From positions 23,048,546 to 23,112,545 of the forward strand of contig HG738137.1 of the NCBI GenBank assembly GCA_000499405.2: a stretch of DNA of 64,000 nt, read 5' to 3'. Below are positions 50,387-62,357 of the stretch, piece after piece (the first letter of the stretch is position 1; each line of letters begins with the position of its first letter). The translations under genes were made by a program, and so were the position numbers. The notes under the pieces are model-generated. The model saw only the letters and a list, made by a program, of their open reading frames with translations, did no database searches and had not been told where the DNA came from. The DNA is from Onchocerca volvulus (lineage: Eukaryota > Nematoda > Chromadorea > Rhabditida > Onchocercidae).

Positions 50387-52881
50387 ATGCCAGGTGCTGA
50401 TGATGTATTTCGTCAGTTCGAAATTGAATTAGACGCAGGTCATGACCCGATCTTTCACGGTGATGAATTGATAACCGGTAAATTACGAATTGAATTGAAA
50501 AGACCGATGACCATACAAGCCATCAAGTTGCAATTTAAAGGTCGTGCTGCATGTATAAAAAGAGATTCCTCTAAAGGAGCTGAAATTGAGAAGGTATCAA
50601 AAATATTTTATTACTCATCGTCTATTATATTACATTTCCGATCCAAATCTAGGATTGTTGAGAACTAGAAAAAAAAAAAATTGGATCCAGAATTTCTCGT
50701 AAAAATGGATTCATATTTAGAATTTTACACATATTTTCATAATCACTAATCACTATTGATTTCGGAACTTTAAGGATTCGATTTTGAAATTTTTGTAAAA
50801 ACTTAACAGTTGAGAAACTTTAGCAATCTAATTCTATATTCTTATTTTTCGAATATGTTTTTCATTATTACAGGTGTATTTTGATAGAGATTTCACATTA
50901 CTAGAAAGGCCACCTGGTCGACCGGAGCCAGGACATTTCCCGTGGATTGCTAATTATTCATATTGTTTGCCATTTGAATATCTGTTACCTCTGGGTTGTC
51001 CAACTTCATATGAAAATCCTCATGGTTTTATTCGATATTTCATTCGAGCTACTGTTGTTGAAGAAACTGGAACTGATTCGGTAAATTCAAATTTAAATAA
51101 TCAATCTTTTTTATAAGTCGAAAAAACTTATTCTGTCAAATTAAAACATCTGGAGAAGAGAATTTTAATGGACACATCTTATCAATCGAACAAGGTTGAG
51201 ATAAATTGTTGTTAAATAAGTTCATTTATATTAATTTATCATCTACGCTCAAAAATTCGACGAAAAACGAACTTTTAGCGTGAATATATCGCCAAAAAGC
51301 CGATCTCAGTGATTGCACCGGTAGAATCATTTATGGAAACGGAAACGCAACCAGTTGGTGCTTCAGAAACCGTATCGTTTGGTGGATGTTGTTGTCGTGG
51401 AAAACTTATTGCTGAGGTACGATTACCTAAATCTGCTTATGCACCAGGTGAAGTAGTCATTGGTTCGATCAAAATTGATAATCGACATCCAAGGCATATC
51501 GTTGATCAGGTCTTTTTTTTTTTTTTTTTTGGCATTTCGATTGGAAAGAGAAAACTTATTGTAATTTAATAAATTTTTTAAAATCATATTTAGACTATAA
51601 AATAAAAAATTGACATATGATGATGTGATAAGCATTCTTGAGCCATACTATGAGATGATCATGAAATTATGTTATTAAAAGCATTATAATATTTCAAAAT
51701 TTATGGAAATTTCAAAACAGAGTCATATCAGTGAAATTAATGATGTATTTTTTAGATGGAACTCCGTCTAGTGGATCGAGTGCAATGTATTGATTCTACG
51801 AATAGTACATTACCTAATCGAACGTTGATCATACGTCGGCTCGAGAAACATGATGCTGTGAAATCGAAAAGTTTATTACAAAAAGATGAAGTATTTTTCT
51901 TGCAAATTCCTGCTTTGGCGCCAACTATAGGTTTGTTTTTTACAGACTATCTTTTTTTTTTAATATTTATTTATTTGCCAAATATTTCGATCCACACTTT
52001 TCATTCTGTCATGGAAGGAGAAAAAATCATGGGAAACATTTTTCGGAAACTTTACGCAAGATTAAATAATTTAAACTTAGTAGAATAACATGAGAGTGAG
52101 AATTATTGCGCTTGCACAAAATAACCTATACTTGAATGCCACTTTTATTAATTTTAGGAACAAAATTCCATAAATCAACTGTTAATAATAATGCTAAAAC
52201 TACGGATATTGATGTTACAATGACGCCAGATCAACCAGTTCCAAATCCCACTTCTCTGTTGTTCAAATTTCAAGAATCTCCAAGCAGTGCAACTTTGAGA
52301 TTCCGAAAGAAACCCTTTTTGCGGGTTGAATACGCCATCCAAGTATGTTTATGCCTTGTTTCCAAGATCTTCTGAGGAATGACAATTCAAAAAACCTATA
52401 ATAAATTAATTTGATTCAAAACTTATCATTAAAGAATATAGTATTGAAATGTTTCTGGATACAAAATAAAATGTCTTTCTATTCTCATGTCGAGATATAC
52501 TACACGTTGTCAAATTCTTTTAATCTTTTCTTCAGTTTTATTTTAAATTTTAGTTTCTAAAATTATATTCAAATTTGCAATAAATTGCAGTTGTCACTCG
52601 GCGATTATTTATTGCTGGAATTGCCGATAACAGTTTTACCATTACCATGTCGAGGTAGCAGTATCAATTATCAACCATTTGTGGGTGGCGCACAACCGAT
52701 ACCAGAAAGTGATGAATCTGGAAAATTCATCTATGGTGATGGCTTCATGTTTACTCCTCAGTACAGCGTATTGATTCCGTCTACTAACAATTATCCATCG
52801 AAAAGTGATGTTAATGCAACCTCGGAAACAGCCAATGCATCACAATCAAACGGTAACACCGAGAATGGTACCAATAGATGA
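50387..52881 (+). CDS. Arrestin domain-containing protein (alpha-arrestin)
   Basis: Exons 50387-50593, 50874-51080, 51279-51509, 51756-51930, 52158-52342 and 52591-52881 give 431 aa with matching phases. The N-domain opens with FEIELDAGHDPIFHGDELI and KLRIELKRPMTIQAIKLQF, the standard first strands. The PFEYLLPLGCPTSYE and GFIRYFIRATVVE segments follow. The C-domain starts after a cysteine cluster (C175-C177 in SFGGCCCRG) with SAYAPGEVVIGSIKIDN, as in ARRDC proteins. Alpha-arrestins act as cytosolic adaptors linking membrane cargo to ubiquitin ligases and endocytosis. The usual C-terminal PPxY ligase-binding motifs are absent: the tail has only PQYSVL, then a Ser/Asn-rich end. The gene belongs to the large nematode arrd group; which member is not determined. 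Confidence 0.95.
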
Positions 52882-54536
52882 TAATGACGAAAAGTGAGAT
52901 GATAATGATATCAAAATGATTAATAGCAATGACCAATGTGAATAGATTCTTCAAATACTATGATGATTATTGGATGGTGAAAAGAGTGCCATTCATTAAA
53001 ATTACAACTATCAGCGTTTATAATCCACGTCAATCAATTCGATCATCTTCACTTCTGTGATTTATTGTCCAGCATCGAGTGAATTTAACAGACTGAAATT
53101 GTTGCATAACACTGACATAGGGAATTACTTAGTTTTAAAACGAAAGTTTGGATTTGAAACTTTAACTTTCAATTATTCACTTTATACTAATCTTGTATTT
53201 TTCCAACTTTTTTTCTTTGATAATTTTATTTTAATAACCTATATCACATTAATTTTTGCTCTCTTGTTACGTAATCGATTAAAATATCCCTAAATTTAAA
53301 TATATATTGTAAATCGTACTATGTTTATGTGTATTAAAAGTTATCGTATGCCTTATGCATTTTCGTATACCAAAAGACTGTCTATTTATCCCGTACAAAG
53401 ACTTACGATATCAGTGGCGCTATTCACAACCGTAAAGTCATTACAACGTGTTATCACTGAAGATCATTCATAGGATAAACATCAACAATTTTACATCAGA
53501 TAAGCCAAGGAGAATATACTTCAATAAATTTTCAGCAATTCATACATATGCGAAATTTACTTAACAACGACCAGTAGTTTATTCATTTTGATCGATGTAA
53601 TCATCAATGATGAAATGGATGATAAGCATTGAAAATTACATATGAATATCAACCCTACACCAATACTAGTTGTCACAGAAAATTCTGGTCAGTGACCTCT
53701 CGAATTACCGATAATTATTACAATTTGCCCAAAGATAAGATCCGATTATATTATCCTTACAATAAAAAATAACGGTATTTATAATAAACATTTGATGATG
53801 CATCTTAAAAGTCGCTAATTATCGATTTCCTATATTTTGAAAAATTAAAAAAAAAAGAAATTAAATCTTTTAATCGAAAATCAAAAAAAAAAAAAAATCA
53901 AAAAAGCTTCCACTATATTTCGAAAAAAAAAAAAGAAATTATGCAACTAAACTGCAAATTGTTTGGAAAACACGTTCACCACGAAATTCAAATGTTTAGT
54001 GAAATCAACTTTCCAATCCATTCTGATGTAAAAATTTCAAGAATTTAATTTATAACAGCAACTCGTACCATTATGCGGACATTTTTTTCCCAAAATATGC
54101 ACAATTCAAAAGTTATATAACTATCATCAACAATAATATAAATTTATCATCACTGTGGGAATTGTTAACAAAAGAATTTATTGACATGTGAAATCACCCG
54201 AATGACAAATACGTCCTATCTTCCTTTTATTTAGATACGCCTACCATGCAATTCTTCCAACTTTCTTTAATTAAAAGTAAGAGAAATAGTATTTTCAATT
54301 CAATACAATTTCGCTACGAAGTATGATAACAGAAATTCATCAACAATCTCTCGATTTTAAAAAGCAAGCACAATTAACCCAAGTCACCATGTTAAGGATA
54401 AACTTTCATCATTTCACTCATCTTTATCTCTCCATTTACGCAAGCTACAATATCATAAACATCGGGAATTGAAACTGAAATCTATTAACAAATATTACTA
54501 GCAAGCACAAAAAGTTTCGTTACAAAATTTTGGAAA
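52882..54536. other. Convergent intergenic region
   Basis: About 1.65 kb between the 3' ends of the arrestin (+) and TMCC (-) genes. It contains several A-rich tracts (53850-53935). No gene or stable repeat was seen. Confidence 0.6.
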
Positions 54537-57500
54537 CTACGAAAAATTAAAATTAGTGGAATTTGATGATGACGATGATGATGAGACAAGATGCAAAATG
54601 CAACCAATCCTTCGTATTAATTCATTAAAATTGATAAAATGTGTTAAGATCATTAGCGCGAACCAGGACAAAATTACAAAACCAGCTCGGGTCCTGAAAA
54701 TTATAAAGTAGCAAACAAGAAATTTAATGAATTGGAATAAACAACATTGCTTCATTCCTAATGAATGATCACTTAAAAGACTGAAAGTACTTATTCTGAA
54801 AAGAATAATAACAAACCTGGTGCCGGTGAAAGGTTTAACAAAATCAAGAGCGAAAGACACAATAAGCAATACAAGCTTGATAAATTCCACCAAAATATTT
54901 GTTCCAGAAAGCATTACTGAACTAAATGTTGTTTGTGGTCGAGATTCTGTCCATTCTTTTACATTAACTTCCATTCGTATCATCTACAAAAAAAAAAAAC
55001 CTGCAAATCATGTACTTCATAATTTGATTTCTTCTCGTGAATTATTAGGCTTTAGAACTATTCCAGAATGAAAAAAAAAACATGCCATGTTAATATTCTA
55101 CAGCACAACAAATAATCACATTCTTTAAAGATTTATTCAGAGATCATTTTGAGAGCAAGATATTAAAGATATTGAATTTCGTGATATTTCCAATCTATGC
55201 ATAATAAATTGTAAAAAAAAAAAAAAAAAAGAAAAAAGAAATCCTGAATTAAACCCAGATTATTTTATTAATTAATAAGAAATCAATTTCACCTTATTCT
55301 GAGTACTTTCAATATTCTCTTCAATACAACGAAACCTGTCGCTGTATTGATAATCCATACGTGTAGCAATTGTGCTGAGATCAGATTTGAGTGCAATCAT
55401 TTCAGCTTGATGCAATTCAATCGTTTCATTCAACATTTCTTCAAGCCTCTACAACATATAATTATGGGTTAGTCTGTCTCATAAACAAAATGAGAAAGAA
55501 AGAGAAACAAAGAGAAAAGTCTCGAAGAATAAAAAAAAAGTATGTTTCTCAATTGCGTGCTGTTGCTTGCCCAATTTTATTTCGAACAGCAACTTATAAT
55601 ATGCCGGTCGTCGATAAAACCTAACGGCATAATCATTTAAAAACAATTCAAAAATCTCTATAAGCACATATTTTTGCATTACTTTCAAATAATTATATTG
55701 AGAAACAGTTTTTAAATAAACAACAAATCATTTCATTTCAACAAACCTGTGCTTTGATCCTCTCTTCGTGAAGTGCATTGTTGAAGTAATTGAATTCAGA
55801 TTTATTCTGGGTCTAAATTTTTCAATGAAGGAAGATAATAAATATTTTAGAGCAATAACAATATATTGTAATTTTACTCATGATCATTATGATAAAAAAT
55901 AAGGAAACAATATGCTCAGTTATTTCATTTATCGCAGTAGTTATGCAAATGCATTCCAGGATTGCAAGGAATACAGTACGAATCTTCACTAGAAAAAGTC
56001 CTCATATGGTCTCCTCTAAAACAGATGAAGCGTATACAAATCAGAAGATGATTTTAAAAAAAAATGCCTCTTATGATGACGCTACTAAATCATTACTCAG
56101 TCGGTCATTAAGTGGCTGAACATTTTTGAATTATTTGTAACTTCAAATTCTTTTGCAGAGTTCTATATTACTCAGTCGTATGTTCAGAATAATCACTATT
56201 CACACTACATTTTCGAGAATATTATCAGAAAAAAAAAGGATGCCTAATTAACCTGTAACTTATTCAGTTGCTCAAGAAGTATTTGATTCTGTGCTTTCAA
56301 TTCTTGTATGTCGTTGCGCAATTTGACCATAGTATCTGCAGTAGTAAATCTGATTTCTGGTTCATTATGAGATATTTCCGAATGAGACGAGGTCACCAAG
56401 TTATCGAGATCAAATACCATTGAAGGGAGAGTTTCATTACGTTTATGTCCACGCTTAGCTGGTGATGGCGCTACATCACAATCTTCTAAATCAAATTTAT
56501 GTATCCTGAAAAAAAAAATTAAATTCTTGTATCCAGTAAAATGAATATAATGAAGTGAAAATGAACAAATAAGAAAATAGTACACAAAGCAAAAAACCTA
56601 ATTCTGTTTTATGGAATCGTACAACTAGAGAAAAAACAAACCTATCACTATTTTGTGTATCAGAATAAAAAGTGGAATGGCCAACATTAGATACGTCACT
56701 TTCAATACTGCCCGGGATATTGTCCGCTGATCCAAAAGTACTTTTAATTATATGTGCTATACCACGTGGTGCAGATATCACTTCTCGAAGCAATGGACCT
56801 GTTTTCCTAAAATTGTAGTCAAATATTTTTTTGAAACTAAATTATAGAAACGACGCAAATTGTACTGACCAATTTTCATTCATACCAAAAATTTTAAAAC
56901 AGTAAATATGACAGGTGGTTCTTTGAACCACTTGTCATATTTGATTTTAGATGTAATATTTATGTAATTTCCATATTCACAACGATAAGCAGGACATCCA
57001 ACAGAAGACTTACTGACAAAAACAAAATTCATATAAGTTATCCGGATATCTCATGAAGGGATAAAAAATTCATAAAGAAAAAGTTGAGATACCGATGAAT
57101 AAAACAGCAGTATTAACTCAATGAAAAAAAAATTAAAGTTTCATTTTTCAGCTAACAAACAAAAATTACTGAATAGAATTTGATTTTATATTAAAGAAAC
57201 ATCTATAGGTTAATAGTTTAACCATCCGACATAATAATATCATTCATAATAATATGCATAGATCTGCCATCCGAGCAAAAAAAAATTCTTTGACGAAATC
57301 ACGAACCTAATATTATTAAGAACAGCACTTTTAGGTGAAAGTTCGGTGACAATTCCCATATTCAAATCCACTAGTTTTGATTGCAGTTGTTCCAGTTTCT
57401 TCTAAAAGATTGACATGATTTCCTCGTGTAAAAAGTTTAAAAATATTGTTATATTAATGTTAATTTTAAATATCTTTGGATTTCTGATATACCATTAGTT

Positions 57501-58673
57501 GCGACAGTTAACCTATACACAATTTACTTGTCGGATTTCACTCTTTTTACATTGAAATTCCCTACAATGAGCTTTACTTGTCGTTGAAAGCGTAAAATAA
57601 AAAAAGAAAAAAAAACCCATACTATAATGGAATGCATATAACAAGAGAAATAAAATTCATTATAGTGTACTGGAATGTAAAATAAAGCCCAAAAACTTAA
57701 CTACATATTCTTCATTTGAGGAGAGTTATTAGATAGGAAGCAATATCGACAAATATTCAAATTTCCAAAATCAGCGTTAAATTAACCTTTAAATGTTCAA
57801 TTTCTTGTGAGCTTTTCTTATTTTTTTTCTCGAAATGTTGCCGAACCCGCGTCAGTTGTGGATTTTCGCTCCCTCCTTCCATACTACTGGTCATAGACAA
57901 AAAGTCATCAACATCCACTGTAATAATAATGAAAATGATTAGCTAAATCTGGAACAACAAAGGCAAAATAGACTGAAAAAGGTTGAAAAAGTCTCATCTA
58001 TCTGAAATTACCCTGAGAATAAATTCTGAAAAATGAATAATAAATGATAGATATACCCTCTCTGGCCAGTGAAATGCGAGATAATCTTTCCTTGATTTGC
58101 TCTATTTTGCGCTCAATGCGTGTTCGTTCATCCAAACCAGCATCATCTACACCTCCGTGTGATTCGCCTCCATCTGATGAACGAAAACTACTGCCTAACC
58201 ATGAACCATCTGACTGAAATAAATTTTTAAATTTTCATACAAAACAAGTCCATTACAGCTATAATGCAATATAAATTTTGTTTAATGAAATCATTCATTT
58301 AACGAATAATGTATAACATTTAATAAATAAAATGACTTTTCGCAATCATGACAAGTCGGTTAATATATAATATCAAGAAAAAAAAAAAGACACGAATGAC
58401 GAGAGACATCAGAAAAGAATATCCAGCTTCCAATTATTGACATAACTAAGATCAACAATCGCACTCATCTACATAAGAATTTTTTTTGAATTCTTGTCAC
58501 GATGACATGCCATACATATGACTATTATGATGTGATAATTAATAAAACTGACTGTGATAGGTAATATGTTATTATTGCCGATATATAACAAAGAAAATTA
58601 ACATATTTCCTGAAAAAAATAAAGTCAAAAATACCTCAAGATGTGAGTCGTGCTTTGTAATTGGCGCTAACAT
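54537..58673 (-). CDS. TMCC-family transmembrane and coiled-coil protein
   Basis: Minus-strand exons 58673-58635, 58213-58057, 57917-57787, 57401-57307, 56806-56642, 56505-56253, 55812-55747, 55448-55293, 54983-54817 and 54693-54537 give 461 aa. Family marks in order are RVRQHFEKKNKKSSQEIEH, GIAHIIKSTFGSADNIPGS (the hallmark '(K/R)xxFGSADNI' box), a coiled coil (RLEEMLNETIELHQAEM), then two membrane segments near the C-terminus (NILVEFIKLVLLIVSFAL and AGFVILSWFALMILTHFI) joined by KPFTGTRTR. TMCC proteins are ER tail-anchored, self-associating factors linked to ER organisation and ribosome contact. It is shorter than vertebrate TMCC1/2 at the N-terminus and ends in a Ser-rich tail (SSSSSSSNSTNFNFS). 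The start MLAPITKHDSHLE follows a TTCCAG acceptor. The last intron is stop-free and in frame. Confidence 0.95.
56904..56942. repeat. 18-bp inverted repeat in a TMCC intron
   Basis: AAATATGACAGGTGGTTC, a TTT loop, then GAACCACTTGTCATATTT. All 18 positions pair if one G-U is allowed in a plus-strand RNA, which is antisense to the TMCC gene. The stem is fairly GC-rich for this region. Confidence 0.8.
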
Positions 58674-58698
58674 TTGAAAGTAAAATGAAATAATAATG

Positions 58699-58701
58699 CT
58701 G
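58699..58701 (-). promoter_or_regulatory. Probable trans-splice acceptor, TMCC gene
   Basis: Read on the minus strand, AACTTCCAG is followed by a 25-base leader and the ATG at 58673. Confidence 0.45.
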
Positions 58702-59202
58702 GAAGTTATTAATTTACGATTCTTCAACTAATGCTTTACGCAGAATATGAATAACAGCTGCTGTCTACATCTGTTTATTATTACTATATTCCACTTTTCC
58801 TGCAAAATAGCATTGATAACAGGATTAGCAATAATTGAAATACTTTAACTGAAGAGCTTTTCACGAATCTTTGGAAGATATGTTTTTCATAAACGATTTG
58901 GCCAGAATACTGCTACCTAATTCGATACAATAATATCCACTAATGGCAATGATTTCCTAAAGATGTAAAAAGAATTTAAGAATTTTTTAAAGAATTTAAT
59001 GCAGTACGACACAATAAGATTTATGTTTGGATATAAAACGCAACCGATGAGAAGAATGAATTGTATAAATGTAGGATAAAACTAATGTAAAAATGATGCG
59101 GATGAAAGAAAAGAAAGAGGTAATATTGAGCTTAAAGTAATTAGCAGATAATGAATTTAACATCTTAAATTACAGCTTTACAACCATGAAAGAGGTAATG
59201 AC

Positions 59203-59289
59203 CTTCGGTCGAACAATCGGTCTGTCCTTCAATTCAGAGCCAAAATTAGAGCCAACTTGAATTACAACCATCCAACTCACAATAATCAT
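59203..59289 (-). other. Possible alternative first exon of the TMCC gene
   Basis: Minus-strand ATG at 59289 opens 29 codons (MIIVSWMVVIQVGSNFGSEL, then KDRPIVRPK) up to an AAG|GTCATT donor. The phase (0) matches TMCC exon 2 at 58213, so it could replace the MLAPITKHDSHLE exon and add a hydrophobic N-terminus. The donor is weak and the link is inference; it may also be a chance frame. Confidence 0.25.
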
Positions 59290-62137
59290 TTTTATTTTGA
59301 TTTACGTTGAGATTGTAATTTTCGTGATGATCTATTATGCGCCGTATTATAATTAGTAGTTCTAAAGCTGATTACAGGCGATTGATAGAATATCGTGTGG
59401 GAACAGTGGTATCAGTGACTTTTAGGGCAAGGATTTCGTCATATTGACCTCTAAATAAGGACGAAGCATGAGCGTTTCGAAGCAGGGATGAATTTCCTTT
59501 TCCAGCTAGATTATGGTCATTCGAGAGAAGTGGTCACTCGCCTATGAGCAAACATAATTGTAGAAATTTACTGATAAACCTTTTTACTGGTAAATTCAGT
59601 AACGGAGAATTTAATACTGTAAATAACCAGCTCTATAACTTATAGGAAAACGTGGTCCCTGAATTGCATAAGCTGCATATTCTTGGATTAGAGCTAACTT
59701 AAACCTCTTTATCGGATAATTAAATAGCTCATAAATGGAATCATTTCTACTATGATATTAGTACCAACAAAAAAACAAGCAAAAACAGCCATCATTAACC
59801 AGTGTTAATTTGCTATAGTTATAAATTTACAAGCGCGTGAGAAGACGTCATAGACCCACTTCGGTTTTTCTGCAAAATCAGTATATGTCAAAGGCAAACA
59901 GACGATGAGACATTCTTGCGTGACATTTAATTTAATGAAACAGATTGAATGAAATTGTTATTACGAAGAGAGGGAGAGAGTTTCTAATGAGAGCAGAGTG
60001 GTGTGAATGGTAATGACATGATAACAAGTCGAGAACAATTAAGGGTCATTGAATTGATAATCGAAAACTTCACGGTGTGCGATGAGCAGAAAAATTGCAT
60101 AATAGAAAGTAGCAGGGAGTTTGATAGTCGATGATGGCATCCTGGACTGCTTTTCTCGTCGATACGTCAGAAGCATATATCACACCATCTCTTCGTTTCA
60201 TCGCTGACATAATGTTTTGTTGTTAGTTTTCTTATTTCATTTTGTTATTTATTATCGGAAGTTTTCAAACACTTGTCTTCTTCATAATTAGATTATTATC
60301 CATCTACCCACTAATAGTTGCTTTCGAATTTTTGTTGACAACTAAATTTAATCATTTTAGTTTAAACAGAATCTAAGTCGGTTCATGGATTATCTGAAAA
60401 ATTAATGACCTTTGGCATCTACTCGCGCTAAGAACTAGAAGGATCCAAATAGATCATTTGAAATTAAGTTGTTCAAAGAATGAATTAGACGAATTTTATA
60501 ATTGTCACCTACTTTTTTTAAGACTTTTTTGAGTAGCCAATGCATAACCGTGTCCAGTGCGAAGTTGCTTCATTGCCAAAATTACTTCCAATTTTTGGGA
60601 AAATCTGAAAACTGAAGCCTAATTTTTGCATTAAATTAAATTCCAATAATGCTCTGCACAAAGCAATGGACATATAAGTTAGTATTGGGTGGGGTTTGAA
60701 GTTAGTGACATCATAGTTTCTTTTTCTCTAAAAACAACCAACAAAACTTACTGCGTAACATAACCATTAAATTTTTTCAAGGCGAAAATTATTCAATAAT
60801 CAAGCAAGAACTTTACTGAAGGACAGAAAAGAAACAAGTAATGGAAGCAAATTAGGTCGTCTGTTTTTTAAATTTAAAAATTTTCAAAATTGTTACTCCG
60901 AGAAGCATTTTACTCTTTATCATTTAGATATATGAAGGGAACGATGATATCATGTCTAAAAGATGATGTCATGCCTAAAAATCCTTTCATGGGATTTCTG
61001 GCAGGAAAAAAAACTTTCTGGAAATTAACATGTGATTGCAGATATTTATTTGTAATAAATAAAACTCGCTCATATATATTACGGCATGTATTTTTCCCGA
61101 TTAATTTCGACGGCTGATAAGATGTAAAGTGACTGATAAGATGCTAGATGGAAGTACTCGATGTGTTTGTTATGGAAAATCATTTTTAACTCCTCTGATC
61201 GATACATCACTGCCCTTACTTGCTGAATTTTTTGATTTAAAAAACTTTCTTTTGCTGAAAAATGATATTCTCATAGTTTCCAATGATTAGAGTGAGAATA
61301 TTTCAGTTACAGTTTTTCTGTGGAAGAAGGAAATGAGTTAAGTCAGTTGTTCTAATGTAAGGTCATTACAATAGAAAACTTTTTGGTATTTTTTAATTTT
61401 AAAATTATTTCAAGGTTTTTTATTTTTAATTGGAATTATATCCTTAATTAATAGCATTCACGTTAAAGTCACTTTCCTACTGATCAGAGAATAAGAAGAA
61501 AAAAGAAAAGAAAAACTCTAATTTATCATCTAAATGGAGAAAATTGATTGAAGTCATAGTTATGGGGGCAATTATTGCTCGGTTCTTTCTGATTTGAAAT
61601 AGAACTTGGCAACTAGTGTTTAGTTCAATATATATAATGTGAAGTTGCATAGAACGGATGCGGAGTCGTGGAATATACGAGTTGTGGAACGGACTGAAAT
61701 GTAAATCATTTCAAATTTCATGCTGTTCAATTGAAATTAAAGAAAAAAAAAGTATGGAAATGAGTAATGCATCATTTACAAGAGATCGACAGATATCGAC
61801 AAGTTATTCTTGTTTCTTGTTTATTGTCCTTGCTTTCTTGTTTCCAGTAAGAACAAAAAAAGCCAATTATAGCATTTTGTATTTCGGTAATGACGTAACC
61901 ATATTCTAGATATGACTGAGAATAATTCATGATACTAATCGTCTATTTCATTTAGAATTTCTGTCACTAATTATATAGCCATCTATTCTTAATTTTCCAT
62001 TTAGAAATATGGTTTTCTAAGAATGTTATATCTCGGTAGGTAAATTATATATGATAAGCTAAATATTATTAAACTATTAAGACACCAGTACTTTTAGCAC
62101 CCTGACACATAAGTAATTTCGTGTATATTATCAGAAT

Positions 62138-62157
62138 AATATATATATATATATATA
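62138..62157. repeat. (AT)n microsatellite
   Basis: Ten uninterrupted AT units about 200 bp upstream of the LACTB2 start. Confidence 0.9.
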
Positions 62158-62357
62158 TTTTATTTATATGATTTTGAGATTAAAACTCATCTTTATTTTC
62201 TGTTTTCATAGTTTGCGAATCGAATTACTCAAAAATAGGAACAGAACATTGATTTTCATGTGATTCTAATTTCATGAAATTGAGATAGAATGGTATCAAA
62301 GAAATCGTGAAGAAGAGACCAGGAAGTGCGGAAAATAGAAATAATACTGATGCGAGA

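Larger units (their letters stand above)
58702..62357. other. Divergent intergenic region between TMCC and LACTB2
   Basis: About 3.7 kb containing both presumed promoters. It holds a possible alternative first exon on the minus strand (59203-59289) and an (AT)n run at 62138-62157. Two plus-strand open frames (60890-61117 and 61658-61909) have mixed composition but no family match and no splice support. A TTTTCATAG acceptor near 62210 may serve LACTB2. Confidence 0.5.

Noticed and set aside
54537..54983. Single 148-codon minus-strand frame as one exon
   Set aside because: It covers two TMCC exons plus their in-frame intron. The spliced version (TGTRTRAGF) matches the TMCC family better.
60890..61117. 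Plus-strand frame between TMCC and LACTB2
   Set aside because: It starts with TTG and has no family match. The internal ATG version (61 aa) has mixed composition but no splice or signal support.
61658..61909. 83-codon plus-strand frame with one hydrophobic segment
   Set aside because: Poly-Lys from an A tract, and no motif or conserved feature I can recognise.
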